From: Neopestalotiopsis rosae
Taxonomy: Eukaryota; Ascomycota; Sordariomycetes; Amphisphaeriales; Sporocadaceae
Direction of reading: 5' to 3'
DNA length: 64,000 nucleotides
Assembly: GCA_023078685.1 (NCBI GenBank)
Contig: JALGAS010000005.1
Span: 620,001-684,000, forward strand
Numbering within the stretch: position 1 is the stretch's first letter; the number at the start of each line of letters is the position of its first letter. Below are positions 47,101-58,512 of the stretch, one piece after another. The position numbers were made by a program, and so were the translations under genes. The notes below the pieces were generated by a model, which made no database searches, was not told the origin of the DNA, and was given only the letters and a program-made list of their open reading frames with translations.

Positions 47101-47750
47101 ACCAGCGCTCCACCGCCTTGGCCGTTGCTGCCATTGTCGGCATACCTGATGAGGATGTGTATGCGGGTGTTTCTCCCGACCAAAAGCAAGCCATTATCCG
47201 ACAGCTCCAGTCGCAAGGGGAATGTGTGGCAATGGTTGGTGATGGCATCAACGATTCACCTGCACTCGCCACTGCCGATGTTGGTATTGCCATGGCTAGC
47301 GGTACAGATGTTGCCATGGAGGCCGCTGATGTTGTGCTGATGCGCCCAAACAATCTGATGGACATTCCCGCAGCGCTGAACCTGGCCCGCACCATTTTCA
47401 GACGTATCAAGCTGAACCTGGGCTGGGCTTGTGCTTACAATCTGGTTGGTCTTCCTTTTGCCATGGGCATCTTCTTACCCTTGGGGTGGCACTTGCACCC
47501 CATGGCTGCTGGTGCCGCCATGGCTTGCAGCAGTGTCAGTGTCGTCGTGAGCTCTCTTCTTTTGAAATTCTGGAAGCGACCTCAATGGATGGACGACGCC
47601 CTCCTCGCTGAGAAGGGCAGCATCAAGAGGCGAGGCCGCGGCTGGGGTCTTGATGGTCTTGTTACCAAGATCACAGATCTCTTCAGCCGAAGAAACAAGA
47701 AGGACGAAGGCTATGTGCCTCTTGACACGTTGGAAAGGAACGATGTCTAG
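44170..47750 (+). CDS. CCC2: Copper-transporting P1B-type ATPase (Ccc2/ATP7-like)
   Basis: Two exons (44170-44279, 44348-47750) encode 1170 residues; the 68-bp intron splits the first metal-binding motif. The pump moves Cu(I) into the Golgi lumen for cuproenzymes such as laccases and multicopper oxidases, receiving copper from Atx1. Three N-terminal heavy-metal domains carry GMTCGAC (Cys pairs 38/41, 135/138, 225/228), and a fourth domain-like segment (about 300-361) has lost both cysteines. Membrane helices follow from about residue 390. Ion-path CPC at 732-734, phosphorylated Asp776 in DKTGT, SEHPVGKA in the nucleotide domain and GDGIND (Asp1002) are all intact. The soluble loop includes TGEAIPVQKK of the actuator domain. 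The three good metal domains are near-identical around the motif, suggesting internal duplication. Confidence 0.97.
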
Positions 47751-48237
47751 TTTATTTTCTTTTCATTTGTTCTGCATCTAGCTCGGCGCACTGGAAATGA
47801 AAGGGGTTCAAGTATTTGAGATTCTTTGTATTATGTCTCGATTCTCGACCCCTGGGACTCTCTCGAATGACTTTTCCTTTAGTAAATGGTTATTGTGACT
47901 ATTGGGAGTGCCTGTACATATCAATAAAGAGTAAATATGATCTTCAAAGATGACCTTGCCTCAGACTGACACGTGGGAACTAAACGGCACTGATTGAATA
48001 ACTGACATGAAGTATTCTTCTTTTTAAAACGGCAACCCAAGAGTGGCAGCAGAAAATGCGGCAGCTTGGTGGACGTTGGGCTAATCCGCCACTAGATGAA
48101 CCAACCGACCAGGCACGATACAACACGACATGCCACCTATTTACGTCTCTCACAACTTTCGAGGATGCATGACATTCAAACTTCGCTAAACTCTTGTGGC
48201 AAGCAATCACAAGAGCACAATACGCATATATAAAATT
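47751..48237. other. Spacer copper ATPase / membrane protein
   Basis: A 487-bp tandem spacer with the ATPase 3' flank and the next promoter, including an AT-rich CATATATAAA element about 15 bp before the start. Nothing else is recognised. Confidence 0.45.
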
Positions 48238-48919
48238 ATGTCCATGTTTCAGTCCAGGACCCTCTGGGCCGTCGTTGTCGCAGCCGCGCCGCTGGCATAT
48301 GTGCTGTGCATCAAGGCTGCCTACGATACCAGCACAACGGTGTCGTTTGCCATGGATGACGGTGAAGGCGACGATGCCCTGAATGATGACGGATCGGCAA
48401 ACTATACAGACACCGTCCCGGCTCAGTCACGGGAGGAGGAGGAGGGAGACAACGACGACAACGACGGACGAAACAACACAACATCATCGTGGGTCGTGGT
48501 GCGCGAGCGCGTAGTCTCCAATCCCTTTACGGTAACGACAGAGGTAAAGAGGTCGAAGGAACAGGTCAGACTGACAACGACGACGGACCTGGTCAATACG
48601 TACCTCGGCACTACGATGCGCCTCTTCACGTACACGCCCCAGGCCTGGCTGATGCGCCGCATGATTACGGACCCCGAGGCCCGGCGCACTTTTACGGCGA
48701 GTTACCTGTCTGCGTGCGAGTTCAAGGTCGGCGATCGCGTCTGTGGCGTATACGTGGTCGCGGAAAGGAGGAGGAGCAGCTCGCAAGCAGCAGGAAAAGG
48801 GGGGCGGCCTCGTTGTTGTTTCGAGACGGTGGTGTTGGCGCTCGCGCCGCCCGAGGGATGGAAGGGACCCGTGGTACAGGGCCGGCTTGTGGCTGGGCTG
48901 GAGGAGCAAGAGGAGGCGA

Positions 48920-48958
<39 letters not shown>

Positions 48959-49152
48959 GCAGTGTGGGCAAAAGCAAAGGTTTGAGTACTAGTAGCAGGA
49001 CGTTCCGCGCGGTCAATGAGACGGTGCTATGGAGGCGGCGCGAGGGTGAGGCGCCCGTCTTTCTCGAGGGGTCCGTCGGGCGGTGGTTACATGCCTTTAT
49101 GGTGCAGTGGATGGTTGTTAAGGGTGTGCAAGCCGTTTTGCGAGAGAGGTGA
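48238..49152 (+). CDS. Hypothetical acidic single-pass membrane protein
   Basis: An intronless frame of 304 residues from the first true ATG; the frame is open further upstream but without an ATG. I do not recognise a family. Residues 7-27 (TLWAVVVAAAPLAYVLCIKAA) are one hydrophobic helix acting as signal anchor. Then comes an acidic, Asn/Thr-rich stretch, a conserved-looking middle (NTYLGTTMRLFTYTPQAWLMRRM, YLSACEFKVGDRVCGVYVVAE), a run of 11 Asp (229-239) encoded by GAC repeats, and a C-terminal part with LWRRREGEAPVFLEGSVGRW. Absence of stops over 915 bp, the membrane anchor and a Cys-containing folded-like core support a real gene; rich GC third positions are also seen. The 3' end faces the kelch gene. 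Function unknown. Confidence 0.72.
48920..48955. repeat. (GAC/ACG)12 trinucleotide microsatellite in coding sequence
   Basis: Twelve perfect ACG units in one phase. Read in the gene frame they give a run of 11 aspartates (residues 229-239). The length probably varies between strains. Confidence 0.9.
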
Positions 49153-49691
49153 AGTTGTCAAATACCTCGAATCTGTTTTCTTGCGAACCCTCCTACTCAG
49201 CTCATTTAGCTGGAATCATTTAAAAGTGTAGTAGTGTATTTGTGTGTGGTCCTCGTCTCACTTCAGGTTTCATGAATATATCATTAAAAGCATGACAAAA
49301 CTTGTCCACAAAGCAGGATAATTCAACGCGAAGGACTTTGCCGGTATCTGATAGATATGATGAAAAGGTGAATGATGGCACATGAATGCAGTGCTGCTTA
49401 TGACAGCAAATGATGCTTTCCTTGATTTGTAGCAATTTCCTCAGCAACTTGTAAACCACAAGACACCCAAGCACAAGATGAAAAGTCAACTCTTCAACAC
49501 TTATTTATATCACAAGAAAAGTAACAAAGCCTTATAATGACATGCGCCTAAATCAAGCAATTCCCAATTTTCCATTTCACGCCTCGCTTTACTAGGTATA
49601 TCCAGCCCGTAAAAACCCCCATCCAAAAATTCCTGTCTAGAAATATCCTTCTTCTTCACCACCCAATAGACAAGATCCGGCATAGATTCCG
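49153..49691. other. Convergent spacer, nothing recognised
   Basis: About 540 bp between the ends of the acidic membrane protein gene and the kelch gene. Untranslated sequence only. Confidence 0.5.
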
Positions 49692-51312
49692 TTAACCGCC
49701 GTCGTCATCATCCTCCCCTTCAACCTCTATCCGCGCCTGACATCCACAGAGTGCGTGTCAAGATGAAAGAAACCCCAAAAAATAATAGGATAGGTAAAGC
49801 TCATTATACCTCAATAGTGAAATGGCTGATCTGCGAGTAATATGCATGAACCGCCAACTCCAAAAGCCAAATGTCACTAAATACTTCTCCGCCGTCGAAA
49901 CCGCCAATGACGACCAATCTACTATCGTACAGAACGGCGCTGTGATAGCCTCTCCCGCTAGGCGGCAAACCATATACTTTCCGCTTGTCCCAGGTCATGG
50001 TGACAAGGTTCAAAAGCAACACATCATTCGAATACTCGTTGCCGTCGTGTCCGCCGATCACAAACAAGTAGGATCCGACAATGGTGGCTGTGTGAGAAAG
50101 CCGGCGGAACGTAATGGGAATGGTCACCGACTTCCAGATGTGCGTGTCAACGTCATATACCCATACGTCATTGAAGCACTCGCCGCCGTCTGATCCGCCG
50201 TATATGATCAATTTGCTGCCCACCATATTCGCTGTGTGGTAGCCACGCGCCTTGGGCTTATTATCGATACTAGGGCTGCCAGAGGATGGTCCAGAGATTA
50301 GCTTCCAGCTCATCTTGTTGGTGTCTGCCACATCCAATCTCCAGATATCGTTGAGCGCCCTCACTCCGTCTCCGCCACCAAACACATAAATTCCATTCTT
50401 GTAGAAGCAAGCCGTGTGAGCCCTGCGCGGGCTCGGCGTCTTATCACCCACAAGTCGTGGGCGTTGCCACCGAAAGTTCACGGTGTCAAGCACATAAACG
50501 TCGTTGTAATACGCGGGGCCGTCTCCGCCGCCGAATACCACCAGCTTCTTGCCAACCGCTGTACACGTCATGGCACGAAGAGGAACTGGTATGTCGCCTA
50601 CAACATGCGGGCTGCTCCAGTGAAACGAGTCGGCATCCAGGACATAGAGCTCGTTGAAACAGGCACGGCTGTCGCACCCGCCAAAGACAAAAACGTTTGA
50701 ACCAATGAGGGTCATGGTGTGCGCCCGCAGAGGCGTATGCGCAGCTCCCGATTCTGGCGCACGCGACCAGTACATGCCAGAAGAAGGCGCTGGAAGTACA
50801 TCGGGGGCATCCTTGGGATCTTGCAGGGGAGGGAAAGCAACGTAGGCCCCGCGTGGTCGTGACGCAGCGCTCGTCTTCCGGGTCCCTTGCGAGGCGGAGG
50901 CGGTCGTCGCGGAAGCGGAGGACGGCTTACTCACAATGGCCGAAGTTGAGCGTAGATTTGTTGGGCGCTTTCCTTCAGCGGTGCCATCGGTCGAAACACT
51001 GGCCGTGTCTTTTGTATTATCCGCTTCATTCCCAACTGGGAAAGACTTCGATCCAGGGAGGGGTTGTGTTGGTAATGTTGTGGTGCTATGGGCTTGCTTG
51101 GTCGAGACTGATTGGGAGCGCTGCCGTATTGAGGACTCGGAGGTCTTTCGTCTGCTATGGCTTTGGCTTTTAGAGGAGAGATGACCCGGTGTATGGCTGC
51201 GTATAGGCAGGGCACGGTCTCGCGACTCTTCGTGCTCGGCATCTGAAGAGGGCATTGATATCTTCTGTGACCGAACCGTCTTGGTTTTGGATGTGGGCGA
51301 TCGGTCGGCCAT
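49692..51312 (-). CDS. Kelch-repeat protein
   Basis: A main exon 51312-49810 and a probable small last exon 49736-49692 encode 515 residues; without splicing, the stop at 49804-49806 ends the protein after 502. The first 150 residues are Ser/Thr/Arg-rich and likely disordered. From about 170 at least six kelch motifs follow, with the usual double Gly and spaced Tyr/Trp: NVFVFGGCDSRACFNELYVL, LVVFGGGDGPAYYNDVYVLD, IYVFGGGDGVRALNDIWRLD, LIIYGGSDGGECFNDVWVYD, LFVIGGHDGNEYSNDVLLLN and LVVIGGFDGGEVFSDIWLLE. They form a beta-propeller used for protein binding, as in cell-end markers and ligase adaptors. The 73-bp terminal intron (donor GTATAA, acceptor GTCAG) would replace a two-residue end with an acidic tail EGEDDDDGG, which looks more natural. 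The exact partner role is unknown. Confidence 0.9.
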
Positions 51313-53971
51313 GGTTGGGTTGTTTGTGCCTATCGTAGAGGGGGCAATGATTGCATTCTAGGTGTCAATGTTCGTAGGATCCGCGTAGTGGGACCCGATG
51401 TGGCTGGCTGTTTGTCTGTTTTCTTAAGCTGCAAGAATAGCGAACGTTTCTTGTTTCTGCCAGTGAGTTGTAGTATGAAGCGCGACACCTTTGAGCAAGA
51501 GCCCAATAGAGTCAATTGCTTTGTTTTCGCAGCGTCGTCGAGGCTGGACAGGTTGGGCCGGAAGCTTTCGTACCGAGCCGGGTTGGTTGCTTCGACGCGG
51601 CCCACGATGACGGTCTAAGCCCCGTGGTGGTGTCTTTGGTCCAAAATCGGTAGGTACTGTATTGTGTATACACGTTATCGTTCTTGGTGGGCGGGCACAC
51701 AGCGGATTGGGCTTCTCGACAAGATATTCCCTTGAACTGCTAATTTTCGTACTCGAGAGAGAAATGTTGAGAATTGAAAGTGCACGGGACCGGCGACGCA
51801 CAACGACGACGACTGACGACGACTCGGCAGCTGGGTTATTTTTTTTTTTTTTCTCTGTTTGGTTTCGTAAATTGAAAACGAATTAATGCAACTGCGCCAG
51901 CCAGGCCAGCAAAGCCAGCTCGGTCGTGCAGCAGTCTGGTTGTTGGTTTAGCAATGGCCTTTCAATGGTTCCAGATCTGCCCCTCTAGCCCCTCCAATAC
52001 GGGTGGACGGCGGGCCCGCTCAAACTGGGCTTCGGCTTCACAAGGGTTGTCGAGGTGCCTGCCCCTAGCAAGCCGCTAAACTTGCACTTGAGCCCGGGGG
52101 CTACGGGGTGGGCGGAACGGTCACTCCAAAAAGAGTGCCAGAGTGCCTGGCCTAGGCTGGGCCCCCAGACAAGCAGACAGTACCTAGACTGACTGGAGAC
52201 TGCCCCCGAGCCCCCCCTTGGTCATTCGCAACGCCCTACCGGCCATGGATCAGCCGTCGGACGATCACAGCTTTCAGGGGCTTACTTCGGAACTCGTATA
52301 CGGTTGTGTGAACGGCATTCGGGTTGTTGGTAAGCAATTGCTGAGTCGGTATGCGTGTTTGTTTGCCCAGGCATGTTCTGTTTGTGCTGTCGCAGGGTTT
52401 GGTTGCATTACGGCGTGATATGTGTTTGGCACTGACAAAGATTAGCGCCCATGATGATGCCCAGGCGATAAGTGGTAGAAGATATAGGCCAGGACTTGTC
52501 TCCAGATTCAGCTGCTCGCTAACCGGGTTGGAGTACGTTACCCCGCGAGCGAACTCCATCACTCGCTGTTTCCGTGCCATGTGATTACCTACCTCTTCCA
52601 GAGTGTGCGCGTCCATACCGAGTACCTGCTCATCACCACTGAGGGCAAATATTCCCGGAAGTCTGGTTGAAATGATTGCGGGTAAGAACAAATCCGCAGG
52701 CAAGGATTACTATAATGGTACTAATAACATATTGGCAGTCCATGGTAGCAGACGTGGATCCGATTGACGAGCGATCCAAAAGGCCCCTTTGCAAAAATCT
52801 TGTCCTCACACGTATGTCCGTGGCCCGTGTAAGTGTTATGATGGAAATCCGTCAAGGAAAGGGGCCACAAGAATGTGGTTCTCGAGTTTTCTAGACTTCG
52901 GGATTGACTCGGCGGCTCGTTTCATATTTCAATGGCGGTGTAAATCAAATTCGAGGTTGCTAATACTGATCCAAGATAAACTCAGTACGTATGGGTGTAT
53001 GTATGTCCTACTGAATGTGTTGGTAAACTTGCCGTATATGCGCAATATAAATAATAGAACTTGGGCGGTGGATCCGGTACATGAGAGCAATACTCACATA
53101 TATGATCTATCAGCTTTCCCGGACCGTGCTATCCTGCAGATACGTCTTGCCATGGCTGCTGGTCAGTCTTTGTCACGACAGGACATATTAGGAACTGTCC
53201 TCGACCCTTTCTGTCTTTGAGATTGGGTATCAGGCTTCGGTTCTGATCTGTGCCTCGCAAAATTCGTCAAAACTCATGCTTCACGATTGGGTCCAAGACA
53301 ATCTGAGCATACAGTTCCGGTGCAGGTTGTTGATGATAGATGGATAGCTACTCATGTAACTCTATTTTATTTTTTATTTTTTTCACAGTATAGTACAATC
53401 TCTCATGTCACCGTTGCTAGGCAAAAGTTCATATTCCATTGGCATGTTGTGCTACAATACCTGTTTGAGCTTATCCTCGATTTCATGAATCTCTTACACA
53501 TTCCCACCAAGTTCGGATTCACGCCACAAACAACCAAGCAGGTAGAATCTGCATCTACGATATCATACATCTCATTAGAACTTGATAAATGAAGTTGATA
53601 ATGCTATATGACCTATATAACGGGGCAACGCCGAGTACCGATCTTACTTGTGACCTACCACCTTTATACCAGCCGCCTAGAAAGATGATTTTGACGAATT
53701 ACTTCGAGTCAGCCCTCGCACAGCTGGGCAGTACTGACAGATTAGCGTAGACTTAGCAGGGATGACGGCTTGCACTTTTAGCGGCCTCACCCAGTACAAT
53801 ACATATGTATCCTTGCGCTACGCAGACTGGCAGGGTCAAGTAGCCTTGTAGCCGCCCCACTATCCTATCTTTGGCCTGCCAAAATTTTGTTCGAAACTTT
53901 TACAGTCGACATCTGGATAGCGTCAATTACAGGCGACGGGAGGATTCAAACATAATTCGGATATCTCAGAA
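51313..53971. other. Divergent spacer kelch / DUS3, no confident gene
   Basis: About 2.7 kb. The kelch side has a long T tract (about 51838-51852) and a GC-rich stretch (51950-52220). A minus-strand frame of 155 codons (52236-52703) has a plausible hydrophobic segment but no recognised domain. A 143-codon plus frame (52789-53220) looks random. The last few hundred bases are leader and promoter of DUS3. Confidence 0.45.
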
Positions 53972-56219
53972 ATGGCCCCAGAGGACACCAATCCCGAAGT
54001 CATGGATGGGCCGGCATCCAAAAGGCTCAAGACAAGCCATGTTGAAGAAAATGGTGTCGTGAATGGCAATGCCGAATCTGGTGCCCAGGACTCGAGCTCA
54101 GCAGCAGCGCCAGCATCAGAAGTAGCACCCACGACTGAGCGCCGACGAGGAATGGCCCCCATCAAAGCCGAGTATGTTCCCTTCCCACATGAATTCCGGT
54201 CACATCTTTCAATGGGATATGCTAATCTCATAAATCAGATATCTCATCACGGTTCCTGGCGCTACTAAAATGGAGGTAGATGACGATGCCGCCGAAGCAG
54301 GACCAATCGCCTCGGGTGATCCAGTGACCGGCAAGCCAGACCCTCGAGGAGAGAATGGAGACCGCAGATCAAAAGGCCGCAAGAAGCAAAATGGCCAAAA
54401 CAAGGCTCGAGATTATGGCTACACAGCAGATGCCATAAAGCTTTGCAACAGTAGGGCCTTTAGCAACGAATTCTCGCCCAGAGAATGCAAGTACGGAGAG
54501 CGGTGCAACCTTTGTCATGACTTGCGCAAGTATCTCAAGGACGGTCGCAGAGAGGACCTCGACACCTTGGGAGGCACCTGCTACGTCTTTGAGACGCATG
54601 GCAAGTGTCCCGCCGGCTGGAAATGCCGCTTCGTCAAAAGTCACTCCAAAGAGATCAAGCATGAAGATGGCAGGTCCGAGCTGGTCCTGGAGGGAGCGCC
54701 AGATGCATCCACCAGCATGGGCGAGAATGCCGACAAGAGACCAGGCATTGTCAACGTGGCGACCAATGACCACAAGTGGAGTCTTGCAAAGAAGAAGGCC
54801 GACCTTGCCAGGTCCGAGACGTACATTGGCTGGTTGAACAAGGATATGGACCGTACGAGAGACCTCTACGGCTCTAAGAACAGGACTGTCGAGGGTAATC
54901 AAGACGTGATCGAGGAACGACGGGCTCAGTTTGTCGACCCGCCCTTCAAGGCATCCGAAAAGCGCAGGATTTACTTTGGAAGAGAGACACCGGTCCTCGC
55001 TCCTCTTACGACCCAGGGCAACTTGCCATTCCGCCGCCTCTGCGTTGAGCTGGGAGCTCAGGTCACCTATAGCGAAATGGCTCTGGGAATGCCCCTGGTG
55101 CAAGGTAACAATAGTGATTGGGCTCTAATGAAAGCCCACGAGTCTGAAATCGCACCGCCCCGATTCTCTTCCTCTGATAGTATTGTCAAGGGCTACGATA
55201 ACTCAAAGGATCTGAAGTTTGGTGCTCAAATAGCTGGCAACCAACCCTGGGTTGTGATCAAGGCAACAGAGGCACTCACAAAATTCCTCCCTCATTTGCG
55301 CGTGGTCGACATTAACTGCGGCTGTCCTGTTGATTCAGTTTTCCAGTCTGGCGCAGGGAGTGCACTTCTGGATTCTCCAACGAAATTGGAGCGCATGATC
55401 AGAGGCATGAACGTGGTCTCGGGTGAGGTGCCCATCACGGCCAAGATTCGCATGGGAGTCCGCGATAACAAGCCCACGGCTCTCAGACTTGTAGAGCGCT
55501 TGTCCCTTGGTGATGAGGATCTGCGGGACAGACTTGGTGCACCAGGTTGTGCAGCAATCACTCTGCACGGCCGCAGCCGACAGCAGCGATACACAAAGAG
55601 TGCCAACTGGTCATACGTTGCCGAGTGTGCTGAGCTCATCAAGTCCTACAACCAGAAACTTGACGATGTGACGGACACGGCTCAGGCCCCTGATCCGAGT
55701 ACACAACCCAACAATGGCAAAATGTACTTCCTCGGCAACGGTGACTGCTACTCTCATGTCGACTATTTCAACCACGTTGATAACGCAAAGGTCGACTCGG
55801 TCATGATTGGCCGCGGAGCTTTGATTAAGCCATGGATCTTTGAGGAAATCGAAAAGGGTCAATACCTCGACAAGTCGGCCTCTGAAAGACTTGAGTATGT
55901 TGAGAAATTCTGCAAGTATGGACTGGAGAACTGGGGCTCGGATGAAATGGGTATAGGCTTTACTCGACGATTCCTGCTCGAGTGGCTCAGCTTTACGCAC
56001 CGATATGTGCCTCTTGGCCTTCTCGAGCATCTCCCACCCAGTCTCAACGATAGACCGCCTGCCTACCGCGGCCGTAATGAGCTCGAGACGCTCCTAGCCA
56101 GCGACAACTACAAGGACTGGATCAAGATCAGCGAAATGTTCTTGGGACCTGCCCATCCTGGCTTCAAGTTCCAGCCAAAGCACAAGTCGAACAGCTACGA
56201 GATGGAAGCAGAGGGCTAG
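53972..56219 (+). CDS. DUS3: tRNA-dihydrouridine(47) synthase [NAD(P)+]
   Basis: Two exons (53972-54171, 54239-56219) encode 726 residues; intron 67 bp. Dus3 reduces uridine 47 in the variable loop of tRNAs (and some mRNAs) using FMN and NADPH. The N-terminus is disordered and acidic/basic. Two CCCH zinc fingers follow: Cys150, Cys156, Cys159, His160 ([13 protein letters not shown]) and Cys181, Cys190, Cys196, His202 ([15 protein letters not shown]), typical of eukaryotic Dus3. The TIM barrel runs from about 305: [28 protein letters not shown] with catalytic Cys429, [35 protein letters not shown] and [17 protein letters not shown] for the FMN site. The C-terminal helical domain ends the protein. 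Assignment is secure. Confidence 0.96.
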
Positions 56220-56967
56220 AAACTCATCTCATGAGAAATGCCAAGAATATTGTACGACGGAAATGTTGTCAGCAGTGTGTATATGGACGAGTGCCATGTG
56301 ATGTGCTGCTGTGCACATCATTCGTAGGGGCTCTGTACCTCTTTGTAACTGCACCAGGTCGCAACCCAAGGAATTTGAGGAGGGCACATCCAACCACGCT
56401 CTGTACATATAGAGAAATTGAAAGCAACATAGCCCGTCGTCTGATTACTTGGTGTATTGGATTTCCCCAAAGATTTTTGGTATGAATTAATATGTGACAG
56501 GGACGCTGCAGCAAACGGCCTGCAAGGATAATTATCATCAGATCCTGCCGAGCTCGTGACGGTGTTGGAGCGAAAAAGCAAGAGAAATGTAAAGTCACAA
56601 AGCCATCAGCCGACGATGAACAGTTACATTTTCGGTGCTCGTCGCGCTACTGCATGCGACTTTGCTGCTGCAGGCACCTAGTTGGCCAACACACGTGAAC
56701 AGCACCTAATTACTGTTAATGGCAGGGGTGGTTTTGAATTCTCTATACCACTAGAGTAGCTATGATGTACCTACGCGGGGTTTTAGAACTTTACATTGGA
56801 TCACTGCAACATCATCTCCAACCTTCTTCTCACAGATATAAGTAAGGATCGCGTGGTAAGTCATTCGAAATCACCACGACTCGTCTTTGCTTATTTGCTC
56901 TGTTTCTCACAAGGTGCGAAAAGTATGACCGTATATCTCTAAGTGTATAACCTCAATTAACAGCCAA
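56220..56967. other. Spacer DUS3 / GH43
   Basis: About 750 bp of tandem intergenic sequence with the DUS3 3' flank and the GH43 promoter and leader. Nothing else is recognised. Confidence 0.45.
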
Positions 56968-58512
56968 ATGCCTTCTATAGCATTCAAGTTCATTACCATG
57001 TTCCAAGCAGTTCTTGGTTTCTTCCAAGCGACAAAGGTGGCAAGCGTTATGCTCAAATCCCCAGAAGGGCTCGACTACCCCACAGCCGTAGCGGGGAATC
57101 CTTTTGTCGATGGTTGGTACGCAGACCCGGACACTGAGATATACGATGGCTTGTTCTGGGTGTTTCCTACATACTCGGATGCGTATGAGAAGCAGACATT
57201 TCTGGATGCCTTTTCCAGCCCGGATCTCATCAACTGGACCAAACACCCCAGCATCTTGACCACCGACAATGTCAAGTGGGCAAACAAGGCAGTCTGGGCT
57301 CCAGCACCGATAGCAAGAAACGGAAAGTACTACCTCTATTTTGGTGCCAATGACATTCAAGAGGACGAAGACACTGCTGGTTTGATCGGAGGAATTGGTG
57401 TCGGCGTTTCGGATAAACCAGAGGGTCCCTATATCGATGCCATTGGGGAGCCACTCATTGGCCACTATCACAATGGTGCTCAACCGATAGACCAGGACGT
57501 CTTTATCGATGACAAGGACGGACAGGCTTACATATACTACGGCGGCCACAGCCATGCAAATGTAGCCAAGCTCAACGAAGACATGATTTCTATCGGGACC
57601 TTTGATGATGGGACGCAGTACAAGGAGATCACTCCCGAGAACTATGTGGAAGGATCCCAGATGATCAAGCGGAACGGGACTTATTACTTTATGTGGTCTG
57701 AAGGCGGCTGGCAGGGGGCCGACTACAGCGTCTCCTACGCCATGTCGGACTCACCTCTAGGGCCGTTCATCCGTGTGGCCAAGATTCTACAACAAGACGA
57801 TGCGGTGGCCAAGGGCAGCGGACACCATGGCGTCATCAATATCCCCGATACCGATATCTGGTACATTGTCTATCACCGCCGGCCGCTCAGCGAGTCGGAC
57901 GGAAATCACAGGGTGCTCGCATACGACCGCATGTATTTCAACGAAGACGGTACCATTGCGCCCGTTCACATGCTGGTCCAGGACAATTTTGCCGATGGCA
58001 ACACAATCGGATGGAAAATGTATGCTGGAAGCTGGGCTGTTGTAGACGCGCGACTCACGTCTAGTGGGCCATCAGCCGCACTAAGCATGCTCGATACAAA
58101 CTTTACATCACTCGTATTCGACGCTTCTGTCAGCCTTCCGCAGACGGGCGAGCCCGACGCTGAGGCTGGCTTGGTCTTCGGAGCCTCAAACTTTACCGAC
58201 GAAGGAGGCTTCAATGGTTACTTTGCAGGGCTGACCGGATCCGGGCACATCATCCTCCGAATCAATGATGCCGCAAGCTCAGATATACTAGCGAAAAAAG
58301 CAGCAGCAGGCGTCGACCAGAGCGAGCACCAGGTTCGTGTGACGGCAAATGGCTCCACGATCTCGATTTATGTAGACGACTTGGATGACGCCAAGATCAC
58401 CGTCGAGGTCAGCTCGGGACCTTCCAGCGGAGCTACGGGCGTCAGATCGGTGAATGCATCCATTGCCTCGTTTGGAAACATATCGGTGGCGCGCCCGGAT
58501 GATGCGCTATAG
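56968..58512 (+). CDS. Glycoside hydrolase family 43 protein with C-terminal lectin-like domain
   Basis: An intronless frame of 514 residues. GH43 enzymes remove arabinose or xylose from plant hemicellulose, pectin or related glycans outside the cell. The N-terminus has a hydrophobic stretch near residues 8-27 (an alternative Met11 gives MFQAVLGFFQATKVAS) that may act as a signal peptide, though it is weak. The five-blade propeller carries the catalytic set: base Asp53 (GWYADPDTEIYDG), the pKa-modulating Asp175 region (QPIDQDVFIDDKDG) and acid Glu228 (NYVEGSQMIKR). WAPAPIARNGKYYLYF and GSGHHGVINIPDTDIWYIVYHRR are further family blocks. After about 345 a beta-sandwich-like domain of the type often following GH43 (DNFADGNTIGWKMYAGSW, AEAGLVFGASNF, VRVTANGSTISIYVDD) is present. 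Substrate specificity cannot be told. Confidence 0.93.
   Translation: MPSIAFKFITMFQAVLGFFQATKVASVMLKSPEGLDYPTAVAGNPFVDGWYADPDTEIYDGLFWVFPTYSDAYEKQTFLDAFSSPDLINWTKHPSILTTDNVKWANKAVWAPAPIARNGKYYLYFGANDIQEDEDTAGLIGGIGVGVSDKPEGPYIDAIGEPLIGHYHNGAQPIDQDVFIDDKDGQAYIYYGGHSHANVAKLNEDMISIGTFDDGTQYKEITPENYVEGSQMIKRNGTYYFMWSEGGWQGADYSVSYAMSDSPLGPFIRVAKILQQDDAVAKGSGHHGVINIPDTDIWYIVYHRRPLSESDGNHRVLAYDRMYFNEDGTIAPVHMLVQDNFADGNTIGWKMYAGSWAVVDARLTSSGPSAALSMLDTNFTSLVFDASVSLPQTGEPDAEAGLVFGASNFTDEGGFNGYFAGLTGSGHIILRINDAASSDILAKKAAAGVDQSEHQVRVTANGSTISIYVDDLDDAKITVEVSSGPSSGATGVRSVNASIASFGNISVARPDDAL

Noticed and set aside
46527..47216. 229-codon frame antisense to the copper ATPase nucleotide domain
   Set aside because: Shadow of the conserved sense frame.
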